The notes: generated by a model not told the origin, from the letters alone. 42,444 nucleotides of DNA from Okeania sp. SIO2C9 (GCF_010672455.1 NZ_JAAHGO010000012.1:312651-355094); one strand, 5' to 3'. Numbered from the stretch's first letter, positions 15,828 to 24,006 are shown. Numbers and translations are program-made.

Positions 15828-15910
15828 GTTGACAAGCAAAAACTTGACATGATATTGTATGTATAATGGAGAAGGTGCGCTCATATATACTCAAATTGAT
15901 TAGGCCAAAA
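15828..15910 (+). promoter_or_regulatory. Conserved 83-bp upstream element, copy 2
   Basis: The element matches 14889-14971 over its length, with the same paired TTGACA hexamers, a TATAAT and the exact block AAGGTGCGCTCATATATACT. Here it lies 46 bp upstream of the kinase start at 15957 and in the same direction, so it is the better candidate for a working promoter and leader of that gene. Confidence 0.6.
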
Positions 15911-15949
15911 ACACCATATTTCTCAGGTAAAGGAAAGTCTGATAACTAA
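15866..15949 (+). CDS. Micro-ORF with MEKVRSYILKLI start, copy 2 (possible leader peptide)
   Basis: A 27-codon frame from ATG 15866 to TAA 15949, ending 7 bp before the kinase start codon at 15957. The first 12 residues equal those of the micro-ORF at 14927. Position and spacing suit a leader peptide translated just before the kinase, but translation has not been shown and the similarity could reflect only a conserved DNA element. Confidence 0.4.
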   Translation: MEKVRSYILKLIRPKTPYFSGKGKSDN

Positions 15950-15956
15950 AAAAATC

Positions 15957-16799
15957 ATGCAGTCTGGAAAAATCCTGAGAAACCACTACAAAATTATCGA
16001 CTCTCTCGGAAGTGGAGGATTTGGAGATACCTACTTAGCAGAAGACTTAGACTTACCAGGAAAACCGAAATGTGTCCTTAAGCATCTTAAACCTAAAGGA
16101 AGCAAAAGAAGGGATTTACCTTTTCTGCAAAAATTCATCCCTTGGTTGAGCAACAATAAAAGTTCAGACCCAGAAGTTTTAGCTATTGCCCAAAAATTAT
16201 TTGAGAGAGAAGCAAAGACTCTCTACAAATTAGGCAAAGACTCAGACCGAATACCAAAATTATTTGCACATTTTCAGGAAGGAACAGAATTTTACCTAGT
16301 ACAAGAATATATAGAAGGGCACGATATTAGTAGAGAACTTACGTCGGGGAGAAAATTAAGCGAGTCTTATACCATTGCCTTACTCATAGGAATATTAGAA
16401 GCATTAGCAGTAGCTCATCAAAATAATATTATTCATCGAGACATTAAGCCACAAAATTTGATGCGTCGTAAGTCGGATAACAAAATAGTATTGATAGATT
16501 TTGGGGCAGTAAAAGAAATAAGTGTATTAACTAGAACTAACCAACCAGGAACAACTACTTTAACTGTAGCAGTCGGAACACCTGGGTATATGCCAAGCGA
16601 ACAAAGTAATGGGAAACCAAAATTGAGTAGCGATATTTATGCAGTGGGAATGGTAGGAATAAAAGCACTAACAGGAAAAGAACCAAAAAACTTACCAACA
16701 GACTCAAAGACAGGAAATATTATCTGGCGAAATGAAGCACAAGTGAGTGACGACCTGGAAAATATATTAGATAGGATGGTGCGGGAATATTTTTCATAG
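15957..16799 (+). CDS. Ser/Thr protein kinase domain, N-terminal half of a broken kinase-FGE gene
   Basis: A 280-residue Hanks-type kinase. It has a glycine loop GSGGFGDTYLA at residues 18-28, ATP lysine in CVLKHL (K42), catalytic HRDIKPQN, DFGAVK and GTPGYMPSEQ, so it should be active. The frame ends at TAG 16797-16799 just after MVREYFS. The next codons in the same frame read RYENAMKVLEVL and continue directly into the proline-rich and FGE part at 16815-18170. Kinases of this type normally run through this point as one helix (FxxRYxxAxxVL), so the TAG most simply replaces a CAG glutamine codon. It may be a true nonsense mutation, a sequencing error or a read-through site. Confidence 0.9.
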   Translation: MQSGKILRNHYKIIDSLGSGGFGDTYLAEDLDLPGKPKCVLKHLKPKGSKRRDLPFLQKFIPWLSNNKSSDPEVLAIAQKLFEREAKTLYKLGKDSDRIPKLFAHFQEGTEFYLVQEYIEGHDISRELTSGRKLSESYTIALLIGILEALAVAHQNNIIHRDIKPQNLMRRKSDNKIVLIDFGAVKEISVLTRTNQPGTTTLTVAVGTPGYMPSEQSNGKPKLSSDIYAVGMVGIKALTGKEPKNLPTDSKTGNIIWRNEAQVSDDLENILDRMVREYFS

Positions 16800-16814
16800 C
16801 GTTATGAAAATGCC

Positions 16815-18170
16815 ATGAAAGTATTAGAAGTATTAAAAGTATTAAATTTTCAAACTCCACCACCCCCTCCACCAGAACCAACACCAGAACCAACACCAGA
16901 ACCAACACCAGTCCCCCCACCTATTCAAACAGAAACAGTAGTAGCAAAACCCCAACCCCAACCTAATAAAACGAATAAAACTAGAAGACAAATATTGATA
17001 TTAGGAGGTTTGGCAGGAAGTGGGTTTGTCGCAGCAATATTAAGTAGAGGTTTTGGGAATAAACCATCTCCAGAAAATGTTTCTACTTCCCAACCAACTT
17101 CAGAACCAACACCAGAAAATATTTATCCCCCCGAACCAACAAGAGAAACTCCCCCTCCACTATTAATATTAGGAGGTTTGGCAGTAGGTGGGTTTGTCGC
17201 AGCAATATTAACTAAATATTTGTGGAGTAAAACACCTCTAGAAAATATTTCTACTTCCCAACCAACTTCAGAACCAATACCAGAATCTCCCCCTCAACCA
17301 CAACCCACACCAAAACCTACCCCTCCACCACAACCAAAATTTCCCATTCAGACATTTACTACCATCACAGTTAACAGGAGAGGAGAAATAATAAGTCGCC
17401 GTAAAGGTAAAGCAGAAGTAATCACAGAAAATCTCGGTAATGGAGTCTCCCTAGAAATGGTAAAAATTCCTGGAGGTAGATTTCTCATGGGGTCTCCAGA
17501 GACAGAAGCAGAAAGAGATGATAGTGAAAGTCCGCAACATTATGTAGATGTGCCAGAATTTTTCATCGGAAAGTATCCAGTCACTCAAGCACAATGGCAA
17601 GCAGTTATGGGAAATAATCCTTCTTCTTTTAAAGGAGCAAACCGTCCTGTAGAAAATGTAAGTTGGAACGACGCGACAGAATTTTGTCAGAAACTCTCAC
17701 TTAGAACAGGTAAAAAATATAGTTTACCCAGTGAGAGTCAGTGGGAATATGCTTGTCGAGCTAGAACTTCCACACCATTTCATTTTGGCGAAACTATAAC
17801 GTCTGAGTTAGTTAACTATTTTGGCAACTATCCTTACGGCGATGCACCTAAAGGAAAATATCGTAAAGAAACAACAGAAGTGGGAATTTTTCCACCCAAT
17901 AATTTTGGTTTGTACGATATGCACGGTAATGTTTGGGAATGGTGTCACGATGTTTGGCACAGTAACTATGAAGGAGCGCCTACTAATGGTAGTGCTTGGG
18001 AAACTGGAGGAGATAGTCGTAGAAGACTGCTCCGTGGTGGTTGCTGGTACAACGATTCTTGGTATTGCCGGTGTGCCAGGCGCGACTATGACTATGCCGA
18101 CGTCCTCAGCTACTATAGGGGTTTTCGGATCGTCTCGTCTTCTCCGGTGGTTTCTGCCTTTCGTTCCTAG
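16815..18170 (+). CDS. Proline-rich, membrane-anchored FGE-sulfatase domain protein with DGR-like variable tip
   Basis: A 451-residue frame, the C-terminal half of the kinase gene before it. The order is: the end of the kinase helix; a proline/glutamate repeat linker (PEPTPEP); a hydrophobic segment ILILGGLAGSGFVAAIL near 55-72; a second, similar one (LLILGGLAVGGFVAAIL near 117-133); another proline-rich linker; then a formylglycine-generating-enzyme-like domain from about 200. That domain shows EMVKIPGGRFLMGSP, VTQAQWQAVMGNNPSSF, RPVENVSWNDATEFC, LPSESQWEYACRA and GLYDMHGNVWEWCHD. The last 46 codons, from RGGCWYNDSWYCRC onward, have the composition of a DGR variable region. ATG 16815 is only the first ATG after the TAG, with no ribosome-binding site, so independent translation is doubtful. 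Confidence 0.88.
   Translation: MKVLEVLKVLNFQTPPPPPPEPTPEPTPEPTPVPPPIQTETVVAKPQPQPNKTNKTRRQILILGGLAGSGFVAAILSRGFGNKPSPENVSTSQPTSEPTPENIYPPEPTRETPPPLLILGGLAVGGFVAAILTKYLWSKTPLENISTSQPTSEPIPESPPQPQPTPKPTPPPQPKFPIQTFTTITVNRRGEIISRRKGKAEVITENLGNGVSLEMVKIPGGRFLMGSPETEAERDDSESPQHYVDVPEFFIGKYPVTQAQWQAVMGNNPSSFKGANRPVENVSWNDATEFCQKLSLRTGKKYSLPSESQWEYACRARTSTPFHFGETITSELVNYFGNYPYGDAPKGKYRKETTEVGIFPPNNFGLYDMHGNVWEWCHDVWHSNYEGAPTNGSAWETGGDSRRRLLRGGCWYNDSWYCRCARRDYDYADVLSYYRGFRIVSSSPVVSAFRS
18033..18170 (+). other. Putative DGR variable region at the 3' end of the FGE domain
   Basis: Between the invariant RGG-W and GFR-V landmarks, codons 18042-18116 are almost all NNC or NNT: TAC, AAC, GAT, TAT, GCC, CGC, GAC, GTC, CTC, AGC. 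This is what adenine-specific mutagenesis of AAC and AAT codons produces. The conserved 3' part (18120-18170) is GC-rich against an AT-rich background, as in the initiation-of-mutagenic-homology end of such regions. FGE/C-type-lectin folds are the standard targets of diversity-generating retroelements, and kinase-FGE targets are known in cyanobacteria. No template repeat with AAC codons and no DGR reverse transcriptase was found in this window, so it would be a remote target. Confidence 0.75.
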
Positions 18171-18267
18171 GAATCTTCCCCTTTATTCTTTTCCTCTTTT
18201 CCCCTTTTCTCTCTTTTTCTTTTTTCTTTCCTCCCGCGAAGCAGGTCAAATTTTTTTTTAAGAGCGG

Positions 18268-19640
18268 GACAAGTCAGGGCAAGACAGGGATTTTGTTACC
18301 GAGAAATTAAGGTAAGGTATAAAGCCTCTCCATTCATGGGAGAAAGAAAAAAAAAATTCCTTGAGCGCTAATCCTTCTATTACAGAAGAGGTAATTATTC
18401 ATTATTGTAAGGATGCAGGGATGATAAAATCTGCATTTTGTGGAGCTACAAGATGCCGAAAAGACTTTCCCCCTTGCGTTGAGAAAAAATTTCTGATACA
18501 ATTTATTCATTGGGGCTTGTTCGCCCCTACACATGACTTTTTATTCAACACAAAAAATACCCCACAACTGAATGAGTCATATCGAAGTTTTAAATCTTCC
18601 CTCTTTAAATCTCTGTATTTTTGATCCTCATTCCTTAAGTTTAGCGATCGCCTAATTCAATATAATCCTGACAAATTCAGCATTACCCAAATCCCAAACA
18701 ACCGTGAAAAAGTCAGAGTAAGACAAGGATTTTGCCACAGATGCACAGATAAGAAGATTTGCATTGTGTGAAGCTACCAAAAAAATCCGCAAGGATATTC
18801 CCCTTGCCAGCAGAAAAAATTTCTGATACAATTTAGTTATTGGGGGTTGTTTGCCTTTACGCATGACTTTTTATTCAACACAAAAAATACTCCACAACTG
18901 AATGAGTCATATCTAAGTTTGAAATCTTCACTCTTTAACTTCTGTATTTTTGATCCTCATTCCTTAAGTTTAGCGATCGCCTGATTCATAGAATCCTGAC
19001 AAATTCAGCATTGCCTAAATCCCAAACAACCGTGAAAAAGTCAGAGTAAGACAAGGATTTTGCCACAGATGCACGGATAAGAAAGCTTGCATTGTGTGAA
19101 GCTACCAAAAAAATCCGCAAGGATATTCCCCTTGCCAGCAGAAAAAATTTCTGATACGATTTAGTCATTGGGGGTCGTTCGGCTATAAGCATGACTTTTT
19201 GTTCAACACAAAAAATACCCCACAACTGAATGAGTCATATCCGAGTTTGAAATCTTCCCTCTTTAATCTCTGTATTTTTTATCCTCATTCCTTAACAGTA
19301 GCGATCGCCTGAATCAATAGAATCTTGACAACTTCCGCATTGCCTAAATCCCAAACAACTGTCAGATAAGTCAGAGCTAGACTTGGATTGCCACTGATGC
19401 AGAAACAATGAATCTAAATCTGCATTCTGTGAAGCTACTAAAAAAATCGGCGAGAAAAGGAATTTCCCCTTGCATCGGCAAAAAATTTCTGATATGATTT
19501 AGTCATGGGGTGTCGTTCGCCCCTGCACATGACTTTTTGTTCAACACAAGAAATAGCCCACAACAGAATAAGTCATTTCAAATTTTTCAACCTTTGCCCT
19601 TTAAATTCTGTATCTTATTAAATCCTCATCCTTGACCTTA
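18268..19640. repeat. Four degenerate ~330-bp tandem units with coding remnants on the minus strand
   Basis: The landmark AAAAAATTTCTGATA recurs at 18484, 18814, 19142 and 19480, giving periods of 330, 328 and 338 bp. Each unit has CATGACTTTTTNTTCAACAC, a HIP1 octamer and GTCAGAGTAAGACAAGGATT-like sequence. On the minus strand, units 2 and 3 keep open frames encoding TKLYQKFFLLARGISLRIF and SYSDFFTVVWDLGNAEF. Unit 4 reads TYLTVVWDLGNAEVVKILLI in frame to a stop but has a stop earlier. The first unit carries extra sequence near 18290-18420. This looks like a small gene amplified in tandem and then decaying. The protein family is not recognised. Confidence 0.75.
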
Positions 19641-20448
19641 GCGATCGCTATCTGAAAAGTTTTAATTATCAATCTCAGTTTCTAATTTTAAAATTTTCAA
19701 CTTTGTCATCAATCTCTGACAAAAAACATCAAAAAAAACCTAAATTAGCCAACAGAATTTCAATAGTTTCAGCCTTTTTGCGATAAAATCAAGAAATTAT
19801 AATCAAAGGGTAATTATTACCCAATGGAAATTTTCAGCCCAAAACCCTAATTATTTCGTTCTTTAAGTAAGCGATCGCCTAAAATTGATTCAACGATGAT
19901 GAACTAATTTTTGTCAGTTACTCTCATAGTAGTTTGACGTATTTATAAATATATGGTAAGCAAAAAAAATCAATGAAATAGACCGAGAATAAGAACAATA
20001 ATCCTCTTATCCACCGTTTGACTTAACCTGATAACGACTCAATGGATAGACAACTGAATAAACTTACTCATTTTAGTTTGATAGCTATATTTATGAGTAA
20101 GTTTAATAAATTTTAGAGAAGTTTTTGCTTTCTGTATTTACCCCTAAAAATTGTATCAAATCCGCTTAATGAGGTATAAAAAAATTTTACATCTTCAGCA
20201 AAGAGGAAATCTTTCTAAATTCTCTTCCCTTCCGACTCCTGTACAGGGGAATTGCCATTCGCCCCTACAACCCCTGACTCCTAGATTAACTTTCCAAATA
20301 TACCGATGCTACCAGATTTGATATTAGACATCTCCAAACAATAAAAAATAAAATCAATTATCGTACAGAAACCACCAATTATTTCACCCTATTTCCTACT
20401 CCCTAAAATTTACCGAATAATTAATTATTAATTGTTAATTGTTAATTG
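19641..20448. other. Intergenic region without recognisable genes
   Basis: AT-rich DNA after the tandem units. It has one HIP1 octamer near 19872, a GAATTGCCATTCGCCCCTACA phrase near 20249 that recurs in other spacers, a CATCTCCAAA phrase near 20329 that recurs at about 39816, and a TTAATTGTTAATTG run at 20424-20448 next to the sodX stop codon. No tRNA or small gene was seen. Confidence 0.6.
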
Positions 20449-20823
20449 TCAGTTATTAATTATTACAGGAAACTTGCTAGTAACCCTACCAATTATCTGT
20501 TGCCAACTCACACAACCAAAAGAACGACTATCATTACTTTCTTCCTTATTTTCTCCCATCAAAAAACAGTCACCTTTTTCATCAACAAAGGCAACCCACT
20601 TAATTATTTTCAAATCTTGACGATAGGGATGTTCAGCCACCACCAGATCGCCAATTTCTGGTAAAAAGTGGCGGTAGGCTCTTGTATCCACAAGAATTTC
20701 CTCCCCAGGCTTAAGTAGAGGAAACATAGAAAATCCAGTGACACAAAACCGTTGACGCAACCTTAATAACCAAAGTAATAACTCTTTATTACTACTTTCC
20801 TGTATCAACTTTTTACCTACCAC
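20449..20823 (-). CDS. sodX: Nickel superoxide dismutase maturation protease
   Basis: A 124-residue S26-type (signal-peptidase-like) serine protease. The nucleophile lies in TGFSMFPLLKPGE (S32), and a general-base lysine is expected in DLKIIKW (K72 or K75). GENKEESNDSRSFG matches the conserved GDN.SxDSR-type block of the family. It is short and lacks the long membrane anchor of housekeeping leader peptidases. It lies 16 bp downstream of sodN on the same strand, the usual pairing, and is expected to remove the SodN propeptide so that the histidine becomes the N-terminus that binds nickel. Confidence 0.93.
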   Translation of the reverse strand: MVGKKLIQESSNKELLLWLLRLRQRFCVTGFSMFPLLKPGEEILVDTRAYRHFLPEIGDLVVAEHPYRQDLKIIKWVAFVDEKGDCFLMGENKEESNDSRSFGCVSWQQIIGRVTSKFPVIINN

Positions 20824-20839
20824 CTCAAACTCAAAAAAT

Positions 20840-21298
20840 TTAGCTAGCCTTAACCCAAGCTACATCACGTTCCTTAGTAGCCCAGAACATACCGTGAATT
20901 TTCTCCACAGTAGCTAGTAACTCAGTAGCATGCTCCAAACTAACTTCTACTTTACAAGCAGAGCATAACTTAGCAGCCTTCCAGAAAGTATCGTGGAGGT
21001 CTGGGTACTTTTCTAAATGTACAGGCTTAAAATAATCAGTCCAAAGAACGAGTAAATCTTCCTTAGTCTTCTGAGCTTGCTCTTCCTTAATTGCAATATA
21101 ACGAGAAAGAGTATTAGCAGTCTTATGATCTCCAGCTTTTGGGTCAAGCTCCAGGATTTTCTTAGTCATAGACAATACAGCTTCAGCGTAAATGCGAGCA
21201 GAAGCGGGGTCATAAACACCACAAGGGCCATCACAGTGAGCGCTAACCTCTGGTGCTGGGAAGTACTTTCTAATCTGAGTAGCAATTCTATTGAGCAT
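20840..21298 (-). CDS. sodN: Nickel-dependent superoxide dismutase
   Basis: A 152-residue precursor that disproportionates superoxide using nickel. The diagnostic nickel hook HCDGPCGVYDP begins at residue 21, right after the short propeptide ending VSA, so cleavage after A20 would expose H21 with C22 and C26 as ligands. The remainder is the four-helix bundle typical of the family (for example KILELDPKAGDHKTANTLSRY). The start gives exactly the propeptide length expected. It is the first gene of the sodN-sodX pair and is divergent from ocp. NiSOD is typical of marine cyanobacteria in iron-poor water. Confidence 0.97.
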   Translation of the reverse strand: MLNRIATQIRKYFPAPEVSAHCDGPCGVYDPASARIYAEAVLSMTKKILELDPKAGDHKTANTLSRYIAIKEEQAQKTKEDLLVLWTDYFKPVHLEKYPDLHDTFWKAAKLCSACKVEVSLEHATELLATVEKIHGMFWATKERDVAWVKAS

Positions 21299-21410
21299 AG
21301 TTTTCTAAGATATTCCTATCTGTATGAAAAATGTAAAGTAATGTTACGATGAAATAGTGGTTCAGAAGGAAAGATTTTCCTAATAATTTCCACCAACCCT
21401 AGTTTAAATC

Positions 21411-21483
21411 AAAAGTGTGGGTATTTCTCAATTTCCGATAATCCCCACCCACCCCATTTGAAATAAAAAGTGTGGGTATTTCT
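21411..21483 (+). promoter_or_regulatory. 18-bp direct repeat upstream of ocp
   Basis: AAAAGTGTGGGTATTTCT occurs at 21411-21428 and again at 21466-21483, 55 bp apart start to start, in the sodN-ocp divergent spacer. The flanks are also similar (AAATC or AAATA before, CA or GA after). The second copy ends 37 bp before the ocp start codon. It could be an operator for a light- or stress-responsive regulator, or a small duplication. Confidence 0.5.
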
Positions 21484-21520
21484 GATTTTGAATTTTTGAT
21501 TCCTTTATGAAGATAAACCT

Positions 21521-22480
21521 ATGCCATTTTCAATTGATACAGCTCGTAATATCTTTCCCAGCACGTTATCAGCTGACGCAGTGCCTGCCACTATCGCTCG
21601 CTTCAATCAGCTCAGTGCAGAAGACCAACTAGCTCTCATTTGGTTCGCCTACCTGGAAATGGGAAAAACCATCACAATTGCTGCTCCAGGAGCTGCCAAT
21701 ATGCAGCTGGCAGAAAGAACTATGAATGAAATTAAGCAAATGAACTTTCAGGAGCAAACCCAAGTAATGTGTGACTTGGCTAACCGCGCCGATACTCCAA
21801 TATGTCGCACCTACGGTACTTGGACTCCAAACATTAAGTTGGGTTTTTGGTATCAACTTGGAGAATGGATGAATCAGGGACTTGTTGCTCCCATACCGGA
21901 GGGTTATCAGCTTTCTGCTAATGCTTCAGCCGTTTTGGGCACTATTCAAGGATTAGATTCTGGTCAGCAAATTACAGTTTTGAGAAATTCTGTGATTGAT
22001 ATGGGTTTTGATGTTAAAAATATGGGCAATTATACCCGAGTTTCTGAACCTGTCGTTGCTCCACAGAATATGGCAGAGCGAACTAAAGTTACGATTCAAG
22101 GTGTTGATAATCCTACTATCTTGAATTATATGAATAACTTGAATGCCAATGACTTTAATGCATTGATTGAGTTATTTACTCCAGATGGTGGCCTACAACC
22201 TCCTTTCCGTAGACCAATTGTGGGCAAAGATGCCATTTTGCGATTCTTCCAAGAAGAATGTCAGAATCTCAAGTTAATCCCAGAGCAAGGAATTTCTGAA
22301 CCTGTTGAGGATGGTTTTACTCAGATTAAAGTTACTGGCAAATGCCAAACTCCTTGGTTTGGAGCTGGTGTAGGTATGAATATTGCTTGGAGATTTTTGC
22401 TTAATCCTGAAGGTAAAATTTTCTTTGTGGCGATCGACTTATTGGCATCTGCCAAGGAACTGTTAAATTTAGCTCGGTAG
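21521..22480 (+). CDS. ocp: Orange carotenoid protein
   Basis: A 319-residue, full-length, two-domain photoprotective protein that binds a keto-carotenoid, converts from orange to red in strong light and then quenches phycobilisome energy. The all-helical N-terminal domain spans about residues 15-165, a linker follows, and the NTF2-like C-terminal domain spans about 190-317. Residues known to matter are present: W41, Y44, W110 and R155 at the reference positions, and Y203 and W290 in the C-terminal domain, equivalent to Y201 and W288 of Synechocystis. The region 241-246 (RFFQEE) contains the acidic partner expected for R155. A terminator follows at 22571, and frp lies downstream, the usual arrangement. 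It acts on the thylakoid-attached phycobilisome. Confidence 0.98.
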   Translation: MPFSIDTARNIFPSTLSADAVPATIARFNQLSAEDQLALIWFAYLEMGKTITIAAPGAANMQLAERTMNEIKQMNFQEQTQVMCDLANRADTPICRTYGTWTPNIKLGFWYQLGEWMNQGLVAPIPEGYQLSANASAVLGTIQGLDSGQQITVLRNSVIDMGFDVKNMGNYTRVSEPVVAPQNMAERTKVTIQGVDNPTILNYMNNLNANDFNALIELFTPDGGLQPPFRRPIVGKDAILRFFQEECQNLKLIPEQGISEPVEDGFTQIKVTGKCQTPWFGAGVGMNIAWRFLLNPEGKIFFVAIDLLASAKELLNLAR

Positions 22481-22570
22481 AAAGAGATAGGTAATTAAAT
22501 ATCGTAGTAGTTGGAGCTAATGTTAGCAAAGCTATTTAACTCCAAGAAAATAAGAGATAAATAAATTTTA

Positions 22571-22603
22571 AAGAGTGTCTTCAAACAGAACACTCTTTTT
22601 TTT
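22571..22603 (+). terminator. Rho-independent terminator after ocp
   Basis: The stem AAGAGTGT pairs with ACACTCTT around an 11-base loop and is followed directly by a run of T residues. It lies 90 bp after the ocp stop, so frp at 22742 probably has its own promoter or depends on read-through. Confidence 0.9.
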
Positions 22604-22741
22604 GTTAGGACTTAATAAAATTGTCTTGTAAATTAATATAAATTTTATTTTATCTAGCTACTGAATTAGATTATATATGCTACTATTAACAACTACATAA
22701 AAAATCATAATCATACATAGATTTTAAGAAATTAAGTAAAG

Positions 22742-23074
22742 ATGATGCAACTTACTGATACTCCGTGGTCCATAACAGAACAAGGTATTGCCCAAGCAGC
22801 TTTAGAAAAAGCTAAAGAACGAGAAATCAATGCCTTAATCACAACAGTGCGCCAGCAAGCAAGTGGAATTCAAGAATTTGATGATTTATGGTATCTACAT
22901 GATTTTCTCAGTGCCAGAAGATACGATCTAGATGGCAAGTATGACTCCAGAAATGCAACTGTAATTTTTGCTCTAGCTGGCTTAGTAAAAGAGGGATGGT
23001 TGAAGATAGATGAGCTAGAAGGCTTGGATAAAGAAAAGCTCACAAAAGTATCTGCCATGACCCGCATTATCTAA
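22742..23074 (+). CDS. frp: Fluorescence recovery protein
   Basis: A 110-residue protein that binds the C-terminal domain of active OCP, detaches it from the phycobilisome and speeds its return to the orange form. The family core DDLWYLHDFLSARRYDLDGK is at residues 47-66, with the functionally important W50, D54 and R60 at the reference positions, which supports the first ATG as the start. The protein should be an all-helical dimer. It lies 262 bp downstream of ocp on the same strand, separated by a terminator. Confidence 0.96.
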   Translation: MMQLTDTPWSITEQGIAQAALEKAKEREINALITTVRQQASGIQEFDDLWYLHDFLSARRYDLDGKYDSRNATVIFALAGLVKEGWLKIDELEGLDKEKLTKVSAMTRII

Positions 23075-23148
23075 TATTATCTGAAATGTAATCTAAATCA
23101 AGGGCGGGTTTTGAAATGAAGTGCGGTTCCCATCTAGACCCGCACTAT

Positions 23149-24006
23149 TTAAGCTTGATGATCTGGCAGTAAATTTGGTAAGACGCGATCGCAACAAAAT
23201 AAAGTCCCTGCAGCGACACACAGTGGAATACCTAAAAAGTTAACTATGGGAATAGTAATTAAAGCTTGACAAATTAACCCAAAAGTGGCACTTGCTGGTA
23301 AGCTACGACGCACCACTGTTAACTTCTCTCTAAATCTTAATTTTCTTCTCTCCAAAAATCCATCAAAAAAGTCAAGACAAACAATGGAAGTTGTTAAAAT
23401 TATACCACCAATAGTTGCTATTAAAGAGCCTCCAGGCAAAAAGTTGATCAGCAACATCGGTAAACCTATGACTAACAGTAATCCAATTTTTTTTAGTTCA
23501 AAAAGTATGGCTCGCCAAATATCTTTGAGAGAGCTTAATAAACTTGGAGGAGTTTCAGGGAATGTGCCAGTTCTAATTTTTTCTAATTGTTCAGAAAGTT
23601 GACCATAAAAAGGTGAACCTAGAATAGTTCCAAATTGTACTAACAAAAATCCAATTATTAGTAATAATATTGCGAACAGAATGACTTGTACAAGTTTATA
23701 TAAAACATTATCTATATAACTTAAGAAGTTTAACCATGTTGGTAATTGAGCAATCAAGGCATCAAAGCGTAAAGATAAGTTATTAAAAATAGTATTAATT
23801 AAATCAATGCCGGGTAGAAGTAAACTAATATAAAGAAGAATACCCACCACGATATTAATCAAAATTGGAACAACTATATAACCTATTAATTTTGGATTTT
23901 TGAGAAATATTGTTAGAGCACGAAAATGGTAAGTTGCCCCTGCAAATAATCCGATAGGAGCCTCAAATATAGATAATATTGACTTAATTTTTTTTTGTTT
24001 AACCAT
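23149..24006 (-). CDS. EI24-domain (CysZ-like) integral membrane protein
   Basis: A 285-residue membrane protein. Hydrophobic segments are visible near residues 40-64 (LIGYIVVPILINIVVGILLY), 105-130 (LVQVILFAILLLIIGFLLVQ), 170-190, 195-215 and 245-270. The motif GSPFYGQLSEQLEKIRTG after the second segment is typical of EI24/CysZ proteins. Bacterial relatives include the sulfate transporter CysZ, but that role is not established for cyanobacterial members and no sulfur genes are nearby. It is convergent with frp. The HIP1 site and reading frame look native. Confidence 0.85.
   Translation of the reverse strand: MVKQKKIKSILSIFEAPIGLFAGATYHFRALTIFLKNPKLIGYIVVPILINIVVGILLYISLLLPGIDLINTIFNNLSLRFDALIAQLPTWLNFLSYIDNVLYKLVQVILFAILLLIIGFLLVQFGTILGSPFYGQLSEQLEKIRTGTFPETPPSLLSSLKDIWRAILFELKKIGLLLVIGLPMLLINFLPGGSLIATIGGIILTTSIVCLDFFDGFLERRKLRFREKLTVVRRSLPASATFGLICQALITIPIVNFLGIPLCVAAGTLFCCDRVLPNLLPDHQA

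Larger units (their letters stand above)
14845..15956. other. Divergent intergenic region between the Hsp70-like and kinase-FGE genes
   Basis: The 1.1-kb region contains two copies of an 83-bp conserved element (14889-14971 and 15828-15910), an inverted-repeat-ended element (15517-15787) and a tract resembling the 42-bp palindrome family near 15568-15600. No full-sized gene is present. A 73-residue frame on the minus strand (15366-15587) runs into the repeat element and is not considered real. Confidence 0.7.

Noticed and set aside
17821-18261. 146-codon plus-strand frame overlapping the FGE domain
   Set aside because: It is an alternative frame of the real FGE gene, with a Met/Thr/Val-rich nonsense composition.
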